A stretch of DNA of 64,000 nt from Haloactinomyces albus (GTDB taxonomy: Bacteria > Actinomycetota > Actinomycetes > Mycobacteriales > Pseudonocardiaceae). The notes beneath the pieces are model-generated. The model saw only the letters and a list, made by a program, of their open reading frames with translations. It was not told where the DNA came from and ran no database searches. Location: NCBI RefSeq assembly GCF_031458135.1, contig NZ_JAVDXW010000001.1, positions 2,480,001 to 2,544,000 of the forward strand. The letters are read 5' to 3'. A program made the position numbers and the translations under genes. This document shows, in pieces, positions 53,509 through 61,783 of this stretch. The first letter of the stretch is position 1. Each line of letters opens with the position of its first letter.

Positions 53509-53691
53509 TCACTGCCGGTGGTCGTCGTACCCGTCGTCGTCGTATGGGTCGTCGCGGTCCTGTTCATACCACTCGCCCTTGACGTCCGAGGAGAGCTCGC
53601 GCTCCAGTGCCTCGACGTCCATGTTGGGGGAGTTGTACTTAAGCTCGCGGGCCACCTTCGTCTGCTTGGCCTTAGCCCGGCCGCGCCCCAT
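53509..53691 (-). CDS. DUF3073 family protein
   Basis: 60 residues. MGRGRAKAKQTKVARELKYN and an acidic C-terminus (YEQDRDDPYDDDGYDDH) define this actinobacterial family, always next to purM in many genomes. Function unknown. A basic head and acidic tail suggest it binds nucleic acid or RNA polymerase, but that is a guess. Confidence 0.92.
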   Translation of the reverse strand: MGRGRAKAKQTKVARELKYNSPNMDVEALERELSSDVKGEWYEQDRDDPYDDDGYDDHRQ

Positions 53692-53941
53692 GGCTCGACC
53701 CCCTCGCGCAGGGTTGCGGGGCGGCCAGGGGAACGGCGGCCCCGCATGATCTCGACAACTTTTCCTATAACCACCGTACCGTGCCGATGCGGTTCTATGC
53801 GACGTGGTATCGATAGCGACTGCGTGTCGTGGGGTGACGTTGGCCCCACATCATGTCGCGCGGCCGCGGGAGGGTGCACACACCATGCTGTCGGGGGGCT
53901 GTGTACGGGTAGCGCGGCCCACGTCCCGAGAACATGGCACC

Positions 53942-54835
53942 ATGCTCGCTGTGCCTGAGCCGTTCGTCGCCTACATGAGGGTGTACGAGCCCTTGTCGTC
54001 TTTCGAATCCCCCACACGTGAGCAACTGGCCGAGGCATTGGACCGCGGTCCGGTCGATCCGGTCGAAGTGGGAAACCGTGAGCAGGGCTTGTGGTTGCGT
54101 ACACAGGTGTCCACCCGTCCGCGTCTGTTTCCCGGCGAGGCAGTCGGTGAAGACAGCCCGGAGCAGGAAGGAGTGCTCGTCCTGAACCCGGAGGACGTTC
54201 CCACCGGCCCGGCTGCCTCCGTCGGACCGGGGCCGCTCGTGTGCCCGCTCGATCTGCGCGGCAGATCGGCGGCGGCACTGGTCGGCTTCATCGGGGCTGC
54301 CGAGGTGCCGTTGCGGGCGGCTGCCCTGACCGTTCCGGAGGAGACCGCGAAGTCGCAGGCTTCGGCGGTGGTCAGCGAACTCTCGGACAGCGCGGTGCAT
54401 GTGCTCTCGTCGACCTGGACCGTGCCGCTGCCATGGTTCGTCGTGATCGACCCGGAGCAGCGCCGGATTCGGTCGAACTCCACGGGGCGCATCGAGCGTG
54501 TGTCCTGGCAGGCTCCGATGGCCGACGCGCGCCGTCGCGTGGCCCGCGCGCACACGGTCACGCGGGAGACGCTCGGCGAGGAGGGCCCGCCCAAGATTCT
54601 CCGGGAGACGGGACGCTGGCTGGAGCGGTTCCATCCGCATTCGGCGGTGGAACTCGACTACGGCGGCCTGGTGCAGATGATGGACAACGATGATCTGGAA
54701 GCCGACACTTCGGCCGACGACGTGCACGCGATCGTGGACGCGATGGAGGAAGGTCGAACGACCGAGGTCGGTGAGCGGTATGAGGCCCTGCGGGATTTCT
54801 GGTCCGAGTGTGCCGCCCACGAGCGCTACAACTGA
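53942..54835 (+). CDS. Conserved actinobacterial protein of unknown function
   Basis: 297 residues. VPEPFVAYMRVYEPLSSFES at the N-terminus, then PGPLVCPLDLRGRSAAALVG, VHVLSSTWTVPLPWFVVIDP, RIERVSWQAPMADARRRVAR and HTVTRETLGEEGPPKILRET, ending in an acidic helical part. Soluble, no TM, no signal. No enzyme motif is recognised. ATG 53942 is used (GTG 53951 possible). Divergent from DUF3073, convergent with the asparaginase operon. Confidence 0.75.
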   Translation: MLAVPEPFVAYMRVYEPLSSFESPTREQLAEALDRGPVDPVEVGNREQGLWLRTQVSTRPRLFPGEAVGEDSPEQEGVLVLNPEDVPTGPAASVGPGPLVCPLDLRGRSAAALVGFIGAAEVPLRAAALTVPEETAKSQASAVVSELSDSAVHVLSSTWTVPLPWFVVIDPEQRRIRSNSTGRIERVSWQAPMADARRRVARAHTVTRETLGEEGPPKILRETGRWLERFHPHSAVELDYGGLVQMMDNDDLEADTSADDVHAIVDAMEEGRTTEVGERYEALRDFWSECAAHERYN

Positions 54836-54935
54836 GCGCCCACGGCTGCTGAACTCGAGCATCGGAGCGGACACACCGCGTTGTACCCATCCGAGTGCTG
54901 ACTCTCCGATGCGAACACACGATGGGGTGAGGATT

Positions 54936-54961
54936 TGTGCAGTTTCGCGCGAAACTGCACA
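54936..54961. repeat. 26-bp perfect TTTCGCGCGAAA palindrome between convergent genes
   Basis: TGTGCAGTTTCGC and its exact complement, 100 bp past the 53942 gene and 49 bp past the end of the asparaginase gene. The arms CAGTTTC/GAAACTG are shared with 60330-60363. Confidence 0.8.
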
Positions 54962-55010
54962 TCACCCGCTACCTAGGGTGGTGTGGGAACCACTCCATGG
55001 TGTAGTCGGC

Positions 55011-56021
55011 TCAGCCGAAGACCCCTGACAGCAGGCGCACCGTGCCGACGGGCTTGCCGCCGCCGAACAGTGGCTCCTCGGCGAGTGCGGCGAGTTCCTC
55101 GCTGTCCACCTCCCCGGCGTCGGCCCGACCGAGGGCCCGGAGAGCACCGATCGCGACCGGCACGCGTGCCCGCGCCGCACCATCGGAGATTTTCATCGCG
55201 ATCGCGTGCCCATCCGGCAACGCCATCGCGAGAACCCCTTCCGCCCCCGACTTCGACAGCAGTCCCGGTACCGCCTGCATCAGGCGGGTGTCCTCCCGTC
55301 CGGTGCCTGCGACCAGCCACGGGTGCGTGCGCATGGCATCGGCCACCCGCCGCTGTGGGTGTCCGGCCGTCACGAGATTCGTGAACGACCGTGCGAGGCC
55401 GGTCAGCGACATCGCGAGCAGCGGAGCGCCGCAGCCGTCGACGCTGGTGGCCGCGATCGGCTCGCCCGCGAGCCCGGCGATCGTACCGTGCAGAGTGACC
55501 TGCAGCGGGTGTTTCGCGTCGAGGTAGTCCTCGGTGGTCCAGCCGCGTTGTACACAGGTTGCCAGCATCGCCGCATGCTTGCCGGAGCAATTCATCGTGA
55601 TGCGCTGCTTGCCGGACCGCTCGGCGGCTCGTTCGTCCCGGTCGGCCTCCCGAAGCGGCCAGTCCGCCGGGCATTGCAGAGCGTCCTCGGCAAGATCGTG
55701 GCGATCGAGGAGCTCGCGGATCCGGAACAGATGTGCCGGTTCCCCGTTGTGGGAGGCGGCCGCCATCGCCAGATCCGCATCATCCGGCAGGTCGAGGCCC
55801 GCCCGTAGCATCCCGGCGACCTGCGCCGGCTTGTTCGACGAGCGTGGAAACATCGGGGTGGTCACGTCACCGGCGGAGTGCAGGACCGATCCATCCGGCC
55901 CGAGCACGACCACGGAGCCGTGGTGCACACCCTCACGAAGATCTCCCCGGATCAGCTCCACGAGGGGAACCGAACCTGCGGAGGCCGAACCTGCGGGACC
56001 CGGGTCCGTCGGAGCGGTCAC
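55011..56021 (-). CDS. L-asparaginase (rhizobial/thermolabile type)
   Basis: 336 residues of the PF06089 asparaginase family, unrelated to the E. coli enzyme. VELIRGDLREGVHHGSVVVL, DVTTPMFPRSSNKPAQVAGM, MAAASHNGEPAHLFRIRELL, ITMNCSGKHAAMLATCVQRG, SVDGCGAPLLAMSLTGLARS and PGLLSKSGAEGVLAMALPDG. SxxK-like SSNK and the NCSGKH motif are the catalytic parts. Start GTG 56021 overlaps the RsiG-like stop (GTGA), so the two are translated together. Confidence 0.9.
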   Translation of the reverse strand: MTAPTDPGPAGSASAGSVPLVELIRGDLREGVHHGSVVVLGPDGSVLHSAGDVTTPMFPRSSNKPAQVAGMLRAGLDLPDDADLAMAAASHNGEPAHLFRIRELLDRHDLAEDALQCPADWPLREADRDERAAERSGKQRITMNCSGKHAAMLATCVQRGWTTEDYLDAKHPLQVTLHGTIAGLAGEPIAATSVDGCGAPLLAMSLTGLARSFTNLVTAGHPQRRVADAMRTHPWLVAGTGREDTRLMQAVPGLLSKSGAEGVLAMALPDGHAIAMKISDGAARARVPVAIGALRALGRADAGEVDSEELAALAEEPLFGGGKPVGTVRLLSGVFG

Positions 56022-56623
56022 TGCCGGTCCCGTTCTGCCGCCAGCAACTCGTCCACCGAAGCCGCTCCTTCCCGGTACCGGCGTGCGATCTCCGCATCGA
56101 GCCGATCCATCACCGCCTGCACCTCACGACGTCGCTGCGAGACCGAATCCTCTTCGGCGGTGTAGGCGCGCAGCGCTTCGTCCAGTTTGTCGGCCGACAA
56201 CGACATCACATCGGAGAGGTCGACGTCGGACACGAGTGCCTCCGCATGTCTGCGGTGCGCTTCGGCGCGGGAGGGCTCGGTCGTCTGATATCGGCCGGAA
56301 CCGGTCGCGGGACCGACAGCATTGTCGGACAGGATCGCCACCAGCTCCTCCACGACCGTCGCGGAGCCGTCCTCGGTGCGTCTGCGCTGCTCGGCGCGGA
56401 CGATGTCGATGCGGGCGTGCAGTATCCTGCGTAAGTACGACAGGTCGGTTTCTTCCTGCCTTGCCTCGTCCCGCAGTCCTCGCACCTCGTCGAGTTCGTA
56501 GCGCTCGATTTCACTGGTGTAATCCGGGGACAGGACCCTGTCGATGCGGCGGCGTCCACCCGGACGGACTTCGATCACACCTCCATCTTCAAGCACGTGG
56601 GGTGCCTTCGCCAAGTATTTCAC
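56018..56623 (-). CDS. rsiG: RsiG-like c-di-GMP-binding anti-sigma factor
   Basis: 201 residues, coiled-coil helices. In Streptomyces, RsiG sequesters the sporulation sigma WhiG when bound to c-di-GMP; its signature is E(X)3S(X)2R(X)3Q(X)3D in each of two helices. Here the second copy is perfect (E158, S162, R165, Q169, D173) and the first differs only in Q to H (E58, S62, R65, H69, D73). The spacing and Arg/Glu-rich surrounding helices also fit. Start GTG 56623. whiG is not in the window. The identification rests on the motif and the AmfC/RsiG-like sequence RRYREGAASVDELL. Confidence 0.82.
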   Translation of the reverse strand: MKYLAKAPHVLEDGGVIEVRPGGRRRIDRVLSPDYTSEIERYELDEVRGLRDEARQEETDLSYLRRILHARIDIVRAEQRRRTEDGSATVVEELVAILSDNAVGPATGSGRYQTTEPSRAEAHRRHAEALVSDVDLSDVMSLSADKLDEALRAYTAEEDSVSQRRREVQAVMDRLDAEIARRYREGAASVDELLAAERDRQ

Positions 56624-56664
56624 CTCTTTCGGCGAAACCGCGTGTTCCTGTGCCTGGGGAGAAG

Positions 56665-56697
56665 GCTGGTGTTTCGAGGAATTTCACACCCACCAGC
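56665..56697 (-). terminator. Stem-loop between the BKACE-like and rsiG genes
   Basis: 7-bp stem GCTGGTG / CACCAGC with a 19-nt loop, just after the BKACE-like stop codon at 56713. Confidence 0.4.
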
Positions 56698-56712
56698 ACC
56701 AACCAACACGCC

Positions 56713-57504
56713 TCAAGTGAGTCCGAGAGCTTCGCGTGCCTGCGTGGGCGGCAGTGGTGGCCGCTGCGCTATCTTGGCCACACCCGTTGCCCGCGCGACC
56801 AACTGGGTGTTGTCCCGCACCTCGGCACCCTCGGAGTACGCCAGCGTATCGGCCATACCGACCCGGATATGCCCCCCGGCGGCGATCGTGGCGAGCAGGA
56901 CCGGAAGGCTCGCCGACTCCACACCGACCGTCGAGAACGTCGCGCCCTCGGGAAGCTCGGCCAGTGCCGCTGCCAGAGTACCGACGTCGCCGGGCATCCC
57001 CTTCGAGCCGCCGAAGACGAGCACCGCGTGCACGGGAGCATCCCCGTGCAGATGTCGCAGTGTGGCCAACTGTCCGATTTCGGAGGCTTCGTAATGCACC
57101 GCCACACCGCGGAGGCGAGCTCCCTCACGCAGCGTGGCGACGAAGTCCTCCGGAGCGTTCAGCGGACAGATCAGCACGTCGGCACCGGAATCCAGCAGTG
57201 TCTCCGGAGTCTCCGATCGGGCGTGTGCGGCGATCCGCACGATCAGGCCGGTACGGGCCCGCACAGCGGCCACGACATCCGGCAGGGAGACGTCGTGGCG
57301 TGGTTCCAGGTCGATCACGGAGGCACCGACACGCTCACAGTCCGCCGCCGCACCGGCCACTTCCGCACTACTCACCGGCAGCTGTGCCACATCGGCCTTG
57401 GCATGTGCACCGGTCGGGGCGACCACGATGACGGTGCCTGTCCGAGCGTCGGACGATGCTGCGGGAGTGTTGGACGGCCCTGGGGTGCTCGACGGCGCTG
57501 CCAT
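56713..57504 (-). CDS. BKACE-family (3-keto-5-aminohexanoate cleavage-like) protein without zinc ligands
   Basis: 263 residues, TIM barrel. VIVVAPTGAHAKADVAQLPV at the N-terminus, GASVIDLEPRHDVS, HAVLVFGGSKGMPGDVGTLA and GGHIRVGMADTLAYSEGAEV with RDNTQLVARATGVAKIA. The overall pattern is BKACE (DUF849), but the catalytic zinc site of that family (HxH in the HLHxR motif and Glu in RVGLED) is replaced by D65, E67 and A218. So it is either a pseudoenzyme or uses other chemistry. ATG 57504. A 46-residue Pro/Ser/Ala-rich N-terminus precedes the barrel. Confidence 0.75.
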   Translation of the reverse strand: MAAPSSTPGPSNTPAASSDARTGTVIVVAPTGAHAKADVAQLPVSSAEVAGAAADCERVGASVIDLEPRHDVSLPDVVAAVRARTGLIVRIAAHARSETPETLLDSGADVLICPLNAPEDFVATLREGARLRGVAVHYEASEIGQLATLRHLHGDAPVHAVLVFGGSKGMPGDVGTLAAALAELPEGATFSTVGVESASLPVLLATIAAGGHIRVGMADTLAYSEGAEVRDNTQLVARATGVAKIAQRPPLPPTQAREALGLT

Positions 57505-57654
57505 GCCCCGAATCCTGGCACACCCGAGAGTGTTCCCGAGAAGTGTCTGCACGGTGGCTACTCGATGTGGTCCGCAATAGCCGCAAGACATCAACGGGGC
57601 GGCTGAAGCAACCACCGCGCAACCGGCCGGAACACTCCGCCAATGCCCGCTCCG

Positions 57655-58800
57655 CTAACGCCCGCGCACGCGCTGAGCGGCGATCCTGCCCGGCGGCTCA
57701 CCGGTGTCCGGCGGCACCGAATCGGGATCCACCGCCGCCGCGACGGCGCGCTCCTGCTCGGAATCCCCCGCCATGAGCTCCACGTCGACCGGCGCGCTGC
57801 GCTTGAGCAGAGCCAATGCCACCGGACCCAGTTCGTGGTGCAGCACGACACTGCCCACACGCCCGACCTTGCGATCCCCGTGCCATACCGGGTCGCCGGC
57901 CTCCGGTCGGATCTCGACCGATCCGTCCAGGTGCAGCAGCAACAACCGGCGCGGGGGTTGGCCTACGTTGTGCACCTTGGCCACGGTTTCCTGACCCCGG
58001 TAGCAGCCCTTGGCCACGTGTGCGGCGACATGAATCCAGCCGAGCTCGTGCGGAATGGCACGCTCGTCGGTGTCGAACCCGACCCGGGGCCGCAGTGCTT
58101 CCACTCGCAGTGCCTCGTAGGCCAGCGTGCCCGCGGGACGCGCGCCGGAGTCGGTCAGCAGTGTCCACCAGTCGACCAGTGAGGTGCGTGGTATCAGCAG
58201 GTCGGCGGTGAACAGGCCGCGGAACGGCAGGTATCGGATGATGCCGCCGCCGGGCAGGCCCGCCACCCCGTAAGGTTCCGACGGAACGGCGGACACGCCG
58301 GCCTTCTCCAGGATCGTCACGGCCTCGGGGCCGATGACGGTGAGTACGGCGAGATCGGTGGCCTCCCGTACTTCCACCTTCGACCAGAAGCGCATGGCAT
58401 CGAGGTATTCCACCAGCGACTGCCTGCCGTCGACGCCCATGCTCGGCAGGGCACTACTGGCCTGCGCACCCGCGTCGGTGTCCAGGTAGACGGCACCATC
58501 GTGCTGAGCCACGAGCATGTGACTGTCGATGCGGCCCTGACTGTCCAGTACCAGCGCTTCGGTGCCGTGATCCTCGTCGAGTTCGGTCAGGTGCTGCGAC
58601 AGCACGAGGTGCAGCCAGCTCAGCCGCTCTTCACCTGTTACCGTGATCACTTCGCGGTGTGACCGATCCATGACCACCGCCGACCGGGTCGCCGAGCGCT
58701 GCTCGGAGAACGGATCACCGAAGTGCCACGGCACTCCGGAGTCCACGGAATCCTCCGGGGCGGCGACCGCGCCCGGTAGTTCGAGCAGTGGTGAATTCAT
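57655..58800 (-). CDS. ygfZ: YgfZ/GcvT-family folate-binding protein
   Basis: 381 residues. The conserved K-G-C-Y-x-G-Q-E motif (HVAKGCYRGQETVAKVHNVG) marks YgfZ, a tetrahydrofolate-dependent factor in Fe-S cluster enzyme maturation. VDGRQSLVEYLDAMRFWSKV and GLPGGGIIRYLPFRGLF also match the fold. ATG 58800 overlaps the fur stop (ATGA), so it is coupled to the regulator. An in-frame extension upstream belongs to the antisense side of fur. Confidence 0.9.
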   Translation of the reverse strand: MNSPLLELPGAVAAPEDSVDSGVPWHFGDPFSEQRSATRSAVVMDRSHREVITVTGEERLSWLHLVLSQHLTELDEDHGTEALVLDSQGRIDSHMLVAQHDGAVYLDTDAGAQASSALPSMGVDGRQSLVEYLDAMRFWSKVEVREATDLAVLTVIGPEAVTILEKAGVSAVPSEPYGVAGLPGGGIIRYLPFRGLFTADLLIPRTSLVDWWTLLTDSGARPAGTLAYEALRVEALRPRVGFDTDERAIPHELGWIHVAAHVAKGCYRGQETVAKVHNVGQPPRRLLLLHLDGSVEIRPEAGDPVWHGDRKVGRVGSVVLHHELGPVALALLKRSAPVDVELMAGDSEQERAVAAAVDPDSVPPDTGEPPGRIAAQRVRGR

Positions 58801-59279
58801 CTCGGCTCCTTGCCGTTTGCGCTGGCAGAGGGGTTGGCGACGGTGTCGGCATCGCGACAGTTCCGGCAGGTACCGGACAATGCGAGGTGGGTGGCGTCGA
58901 GTGTGAAGCCGCACTGCTCGAGGAGGTCTCCGGCGAGTCCGTCGAGCATGTCGCACGCGACCTCGTCGATCCTGCCGCAGCGGTGGCACACGAGGTGTAC
59001 GTGCTCGTGTTCCTCCACGGAGTACGTCGGAGCACCGTGCCCGAGGTGGGTGTGGCGGACCAGACCCAGTTCCTCCAGCAGGTCCAAGGCTCGGTACACG
59101 GTCGTGATGTTGACCGTGGGGGTCGTGTGCTGAATTTGGCGGCACACCTGCTCCGGCGTCGCGTGCTCCAGTTCCCGTACCGCATCCAGCACCAGTTGTC
59201 GTTGCGGAGTCATTCGCATGCCGCGTCTGTGCAGGGTGCTGCGCAGCGCTGTTCGGTCGGTCCGCGCCGGATCGGTCAC
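58797..59279 (-). CDS. Fur-family metal-responsive regulator
   Basis: 160 residues. DNA-binding domain GMRMTPQRQLVLDAVREL with TPEQVCRQIQ and TVNITTVYRALDLLEELGLV, and zinc sites HLVCHRCGRIDEV and SGTCRNCRDADTVAN. Two CxxC pairs and His-rich EEHEHVHLVCH are typical of Zur/FurB-like members. Which metal is sensed is not decided. GTG 59279 has AGGAGCAGG upstream. Operon with ygfZ, which needs iron-sulfur biology, hints at iron or zinc. Confidence 0.9.
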   Translation of the reverse strand: MTDPARTDRTALRSTLHRRGMRMTPQRQLVLDAVRELEHATPEQVCRQIQHTTPTVNITTVYRALDLLEELGLVRHTHLGHGAPTYSVEEHEHVHLVCHRCGRIDEVACDMLDGLAGDLLEQCGFTLDATHLALSGTCRNCRDADTVANPSASANGKEPR

Positions 59280-59441
59280 TGCCTGCTCCTGTGCTCACTC
59301 AATTCCACGGGCACCATCTCGGATGGGATGCCTATCGGGGATGCCCCTTCGATCGTAGGACGCTGTGCGGCGTGCGGGCTTCCGTGGTCGCGCACTCGGA
59401 GGCTGCGGCAGTGCGTGACACCACGCTCTAGGCTGCGGGGT

Positions 59442-60290
59442 ATGCGCGTACTGGCTCTGCTCGACGGGACCCTGGTCGATCCGGAAGTGCCGTTGCTGTA
59501 TGCCGATGATCCGGGTGTTCAGCGAGGCGACGGGATCTTCGAGACCATCCTGGTGGTCGAACGGCATCCTCGTGAACTCGGCCCGCATCTCGACCGCCTC
59601 GAACGGTCCGCCCGCCTGATGGATCTGCCCTTGCCCGAGCGGGCGGGCTGGCAGCGCGCGGTGCAGGCGGTGATCGATGCCTGGCCGTGGCACACCGCCC
59701 CCGAAATGGTGCTCAAACTCGTCTGCACGCGTGGTGCGGACGACAGTGAGCAGGCCCCGACCGGTTTCGCAATGGGGAGTGAGGTTTCGGCCGGAATACT
59801 GCGCAAGCGTGCCGAGGGAGTTTCGGCGGTCACGCTCGAACGCGGTTACGATCCGCAGTTGAAGGATCGTGCTCCCTGGCTGCTGTTGTCGGCGAAGACG
59901 CTGTCGTACGCGGTGAACATGGCTGCCCTGCGGGAAGCCGACAGACGTGGGGCGGACGAGGTCGTCTTCACCGCTACCGATGGTTCGGTGCTGGAGGGGC
60001 CGACCTCCAACGTCGTTCTCGCCCGGGGACGCACCCTGCTGACCACGCCGCCCGATTCGGGCATCCTGGCGGGCACCACCCAGGCAGCGTTGTTCCGTGC
60101 GGCCGAGCAGGCGGGTTGGCAGGCCCGGGTGGAATCGTTCCCGGCTACCGAGCTGTTCCATGCCGACGGCGTGTGGCTGGTCTCCAGCATCCGGTTGATC
60201 AGCCAGGTGCACACGCTGGACGGAATCCGGTTGAAGGCGGACGCCGACCTGCACACCGAGCTCACCGGGCTCTACGAGTCGCAGTACTGA
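59442..60290 (+). CDS. pabC: Aminodeoxychorismate lyase-like class IV PLP aminotransferase
   Basis: 282 residues, fold-type IV. LALLDGTLVDPEVPLLYADD, GVQRGDGIFETILVVERHPR, the PLP lysine in WLLLSAKTLSYAVNMAALRE, and EVVFTATDGSVLEGPTSNVV with the phosphate-binding TTPPDSGILAGTTQ. These suit a 4-amino-4-deoxychorismate lyase (folate synthesis). Branched-chain or D-amino-acid transferases share the fold. It is divergent from fur and sits next to nitrobindin as in mycobacteria. Confidence 0.88.
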   Translation: MRVLALLDGTLVDPEVPLLYADDPGVQRGDGIFETILVVERHPRELGPHLDRLERSARLMDLPLPERAGWQRAVQAVIDAWPWHTAPEMVLKLVCTRGADDSEQAPTGFAMGSEVSAGILRKRAEGVSAVTLERGYDPQLKDRAPWLLLSAKTLSYAVNMAALREADRRGADEVVFTATDGSVLEGPTSNVVLARGRTLLTTPPDSGILAGTTQAALFRAAEQAGWQARVESFPATELFHADGVWLVSSIRLISQVHTLDGIRLKADADLHTELTGLYESQY

Positions 60291-60329
60291 GCTCCGCGAG
60301 TCCGGCGATCCCGAGCCCCGACCGCGAGT

Positions 60330-60363
60330 GGTTTTTGCAGTTTCGCGCGAAACTGCAAAAACC
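60330..60363. repeat. 34-bp perfect TTTCGCGCGAAA palindrome between convergent genes
   Basis: GGTTTTTGCAGTTTCGC and its complement. The poly-T/poly-A arms give a classic bidirectional intrinsic terminator, 39 bp after pabC and 37 bp before the end of the nitrobindin gene. Confidence 0.85.
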
Positions 60364-60400
60364 CGCGCCGAAAGGATGATCCCTCGTGTGGGGTCGGCCC

Positions 60401-61054
60401 TCAGCCGACCACGCGCTCCAGCTTCGCCGACAACCGCGGCTGCATCTCGTGCTCGGAGGTCGCACGCTCCTCGACGTAAGCCAGCGAGCCTTCCACGACA
60501 CCGTAGAGACGGCTCGCGGCGGTCACATCCTCGGCGGTGGGTGTGCGCAGCACGGCATCGGTCGACAGTTCCCAGGTGGTCTGGTTCTTCGGCCTGCCGA
60601 AGAACATCTCGGCGACCCCCGTGGAATGCGTGAGCAGCAGCTCGATGGTGTCGTCCGGCTGGGGGCGCCACCAACCGGCTTCGCGGAAGGCCGGCTCCAC
60701 GATATTGCCGCCCTCGCCGTCGAGCTTCCACGCACGGCTCTCGTAGAACAGGAACGGCCGACCGTCGTGGGCGAAGGTGACCTGTTGCAGAAAGCGGTAC
60801 GACTCGCTCAGCGAAGGGTGCTTGGCCTCGCCCTCACCTCGCCACACACCGACCAGCGGCAGTAACGCGAGGCAGGCGTCGTTGAGCTCCGGGCCGAGCC
60901 GCAGATTGGCGGTGTCGCCGACACCGGGCAGGTCGTCGAACGTGGGGATATTGCGTCCCCGGGTCTTCTCGGCGCGTTCGGCGGCGGCGCGCACCGCCGC
61001 GTCACCGCTACCGGGCTCGGGTCCGCCTTCCGGCTGGTTGGGCGTCGCAGTCAT
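60401..61054 (-). CDS. Nitrobindin-like (FABP/UPF0678) protein lacking the usual haem His
   Basis: 217 residues. The beta-barrel signature GVWRGEGE (69-76) matches nitrobindins such as Rv0813c, and FLFYESRAWKLDGEGGNIVE and PDDTIELLLTHSTGVAEMFF follow. In haem-binding members the proximal His lies in a C-terminal QPHLSAxL motif; here the residue is Arg (MQPRLSAKL, R207). It may therefore bind a lipid or no haem at all. ATG 61054. Same strand as the small ORF upstream. Confidence 0.82.
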   Translation of the reverse strand: MTATPNQPEGGPEPGSGDAAVRAAAERAEKTRGRNIPTFDDLPGVGDTANLRLGPELNDACLALLPLVGVWRGEGEAKHPSLSESYRFLQQVTFAHDGRPFLFYESRAWKLDGEGGNIVEPAFREAGWWRPQPDDTIELLLTHSTGVAEMFFGRPKNQTTWELSTDAVLRTPTAEDVTAASRLYGVVEGSLAYVEERATSEHEMQPRLSAKLERVVG

Positions 61055-61099
61055 CGCAGTTGAGATTACCTTCCGGTTCCGCAGCGCCGTTGCACAGCG

Positions 61100-61210
61100 T
61101 CAGTCCTGACGGAGGCGGTAAATCACATAGAAGGCGAACCAGAGGGTGGCCAGGGCTGCGATTCCGACCAGACTGACAAGGCCGTAATGCAAGAAGTCGA
61201 TGAGTTCCAC
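61100..61210 (-). CDS. 36-residue single-TM protein (possibly leaderless)
   Basis: A short frame on the reverse strand from GTG 61210: ELIDFLHYGLVSLVGIAALA, then TLWFAFYVIYRLRQD. It has one membrane helix and a positive-inside end (RLRQD). No Shine-Dalgarno precedes it, but a TATCCT -10-like hexamer is six bases before the GTG, so transcription could start at the codon itself. It ends 45 bp before the nitrobindin gene. Family not known. Confidence 0.5.
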   Translation of the reverse strand: MELIDFLHYGLVSLVGIAALATLWFAFYVIYRLRQD

Positions 61211-61422
61211 GCGCCAAGGATAACGACCGAGGGCGCCGCGTGGGGTGTGGCATCGGACATGCTCCGGCCCCACCGGCATGGGGTAGGCAGGGAAACCGGT
61301 GGGAGAAACCGGCGGGAGAAAGCGTCACCGGAAAAGTCCGGCCTCCGGTGGACTCACGGCGCCGAGATGAGTATCACAGGGTCGGCGGTTCGCTGACGAG
61401 TGCCGCCCACCGAATGCGCGAA

Positions 61423-61455
61423 GGGGCGCCGATGCAGCGCGTGCATCGACGCCCC
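61423..61455 (-). terminator. Terminator downstream of the DUF1416 gene
   Basis: 14-bp arms GGGGCGCCGATGCA / TGCATCGACGCCCC (one mismatch) around a 5-nt loop, 23 bp after the DUF1416 stop. Confidence 0.75.
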
Positions 61456-61478
61456 GCTACGCGTGTGCTCTCGCTTGG

Positions 61479-61781
61479 TCAGGCGACAGCGATATCCACC
61501 GGATGTACGCCCGGCCCGGAGGCGGACACGTCGGACTGGCCGCTGCCGTCACGGTGCAGCGCGCGTACGGTCCACGCTCCCTCACCGGCATAGAACCGGA
61601 AGTCGCCCTCGGTGGAGGAGACCACCTCGGCGGTGAACTCCCCGGACGAATCCAGCAGTCGGACGAATGCGCTGCCGATCGGCTGCTCACCGGAACGCAC
61701 CTTGCCCGCGAGGATCACCTGGTCGGTGCTCTCCGAGTGGTCGGTCGCCGTCTGCGCGGGTGCTCCGCATCCATTGCTCAT
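61479..61781 (-). CDS. DUF1416 (SseC-like) protein
   Basis: 100 residues. CGAPAQTATDHSESTDQVIL, then VRSGEQPIGSAFVRLLDSSG and FTAEVVSSTEGDFRFYAGEG, an immunoglobulin-like beta-sandwich (PF07210). It follows sulfurtransferase cysA2 by 2 bp, the fixed order seen in mycobacteria (sseC2 with cysA2). Role in thiosulfate metabolism is assumed from that link. Confidence 0.9.
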   Translation of the reverse strand: MSNGCGAPAQTATDHSESTDQVILAGKVRSGEQPIGSAFVRLLDSSGEFTAEVVSSTEGDFRFYAGEGAWTVRALHRDGSGQSDVSASGPGVHPVDIAVA

Positions 61782-61783
61782 GC

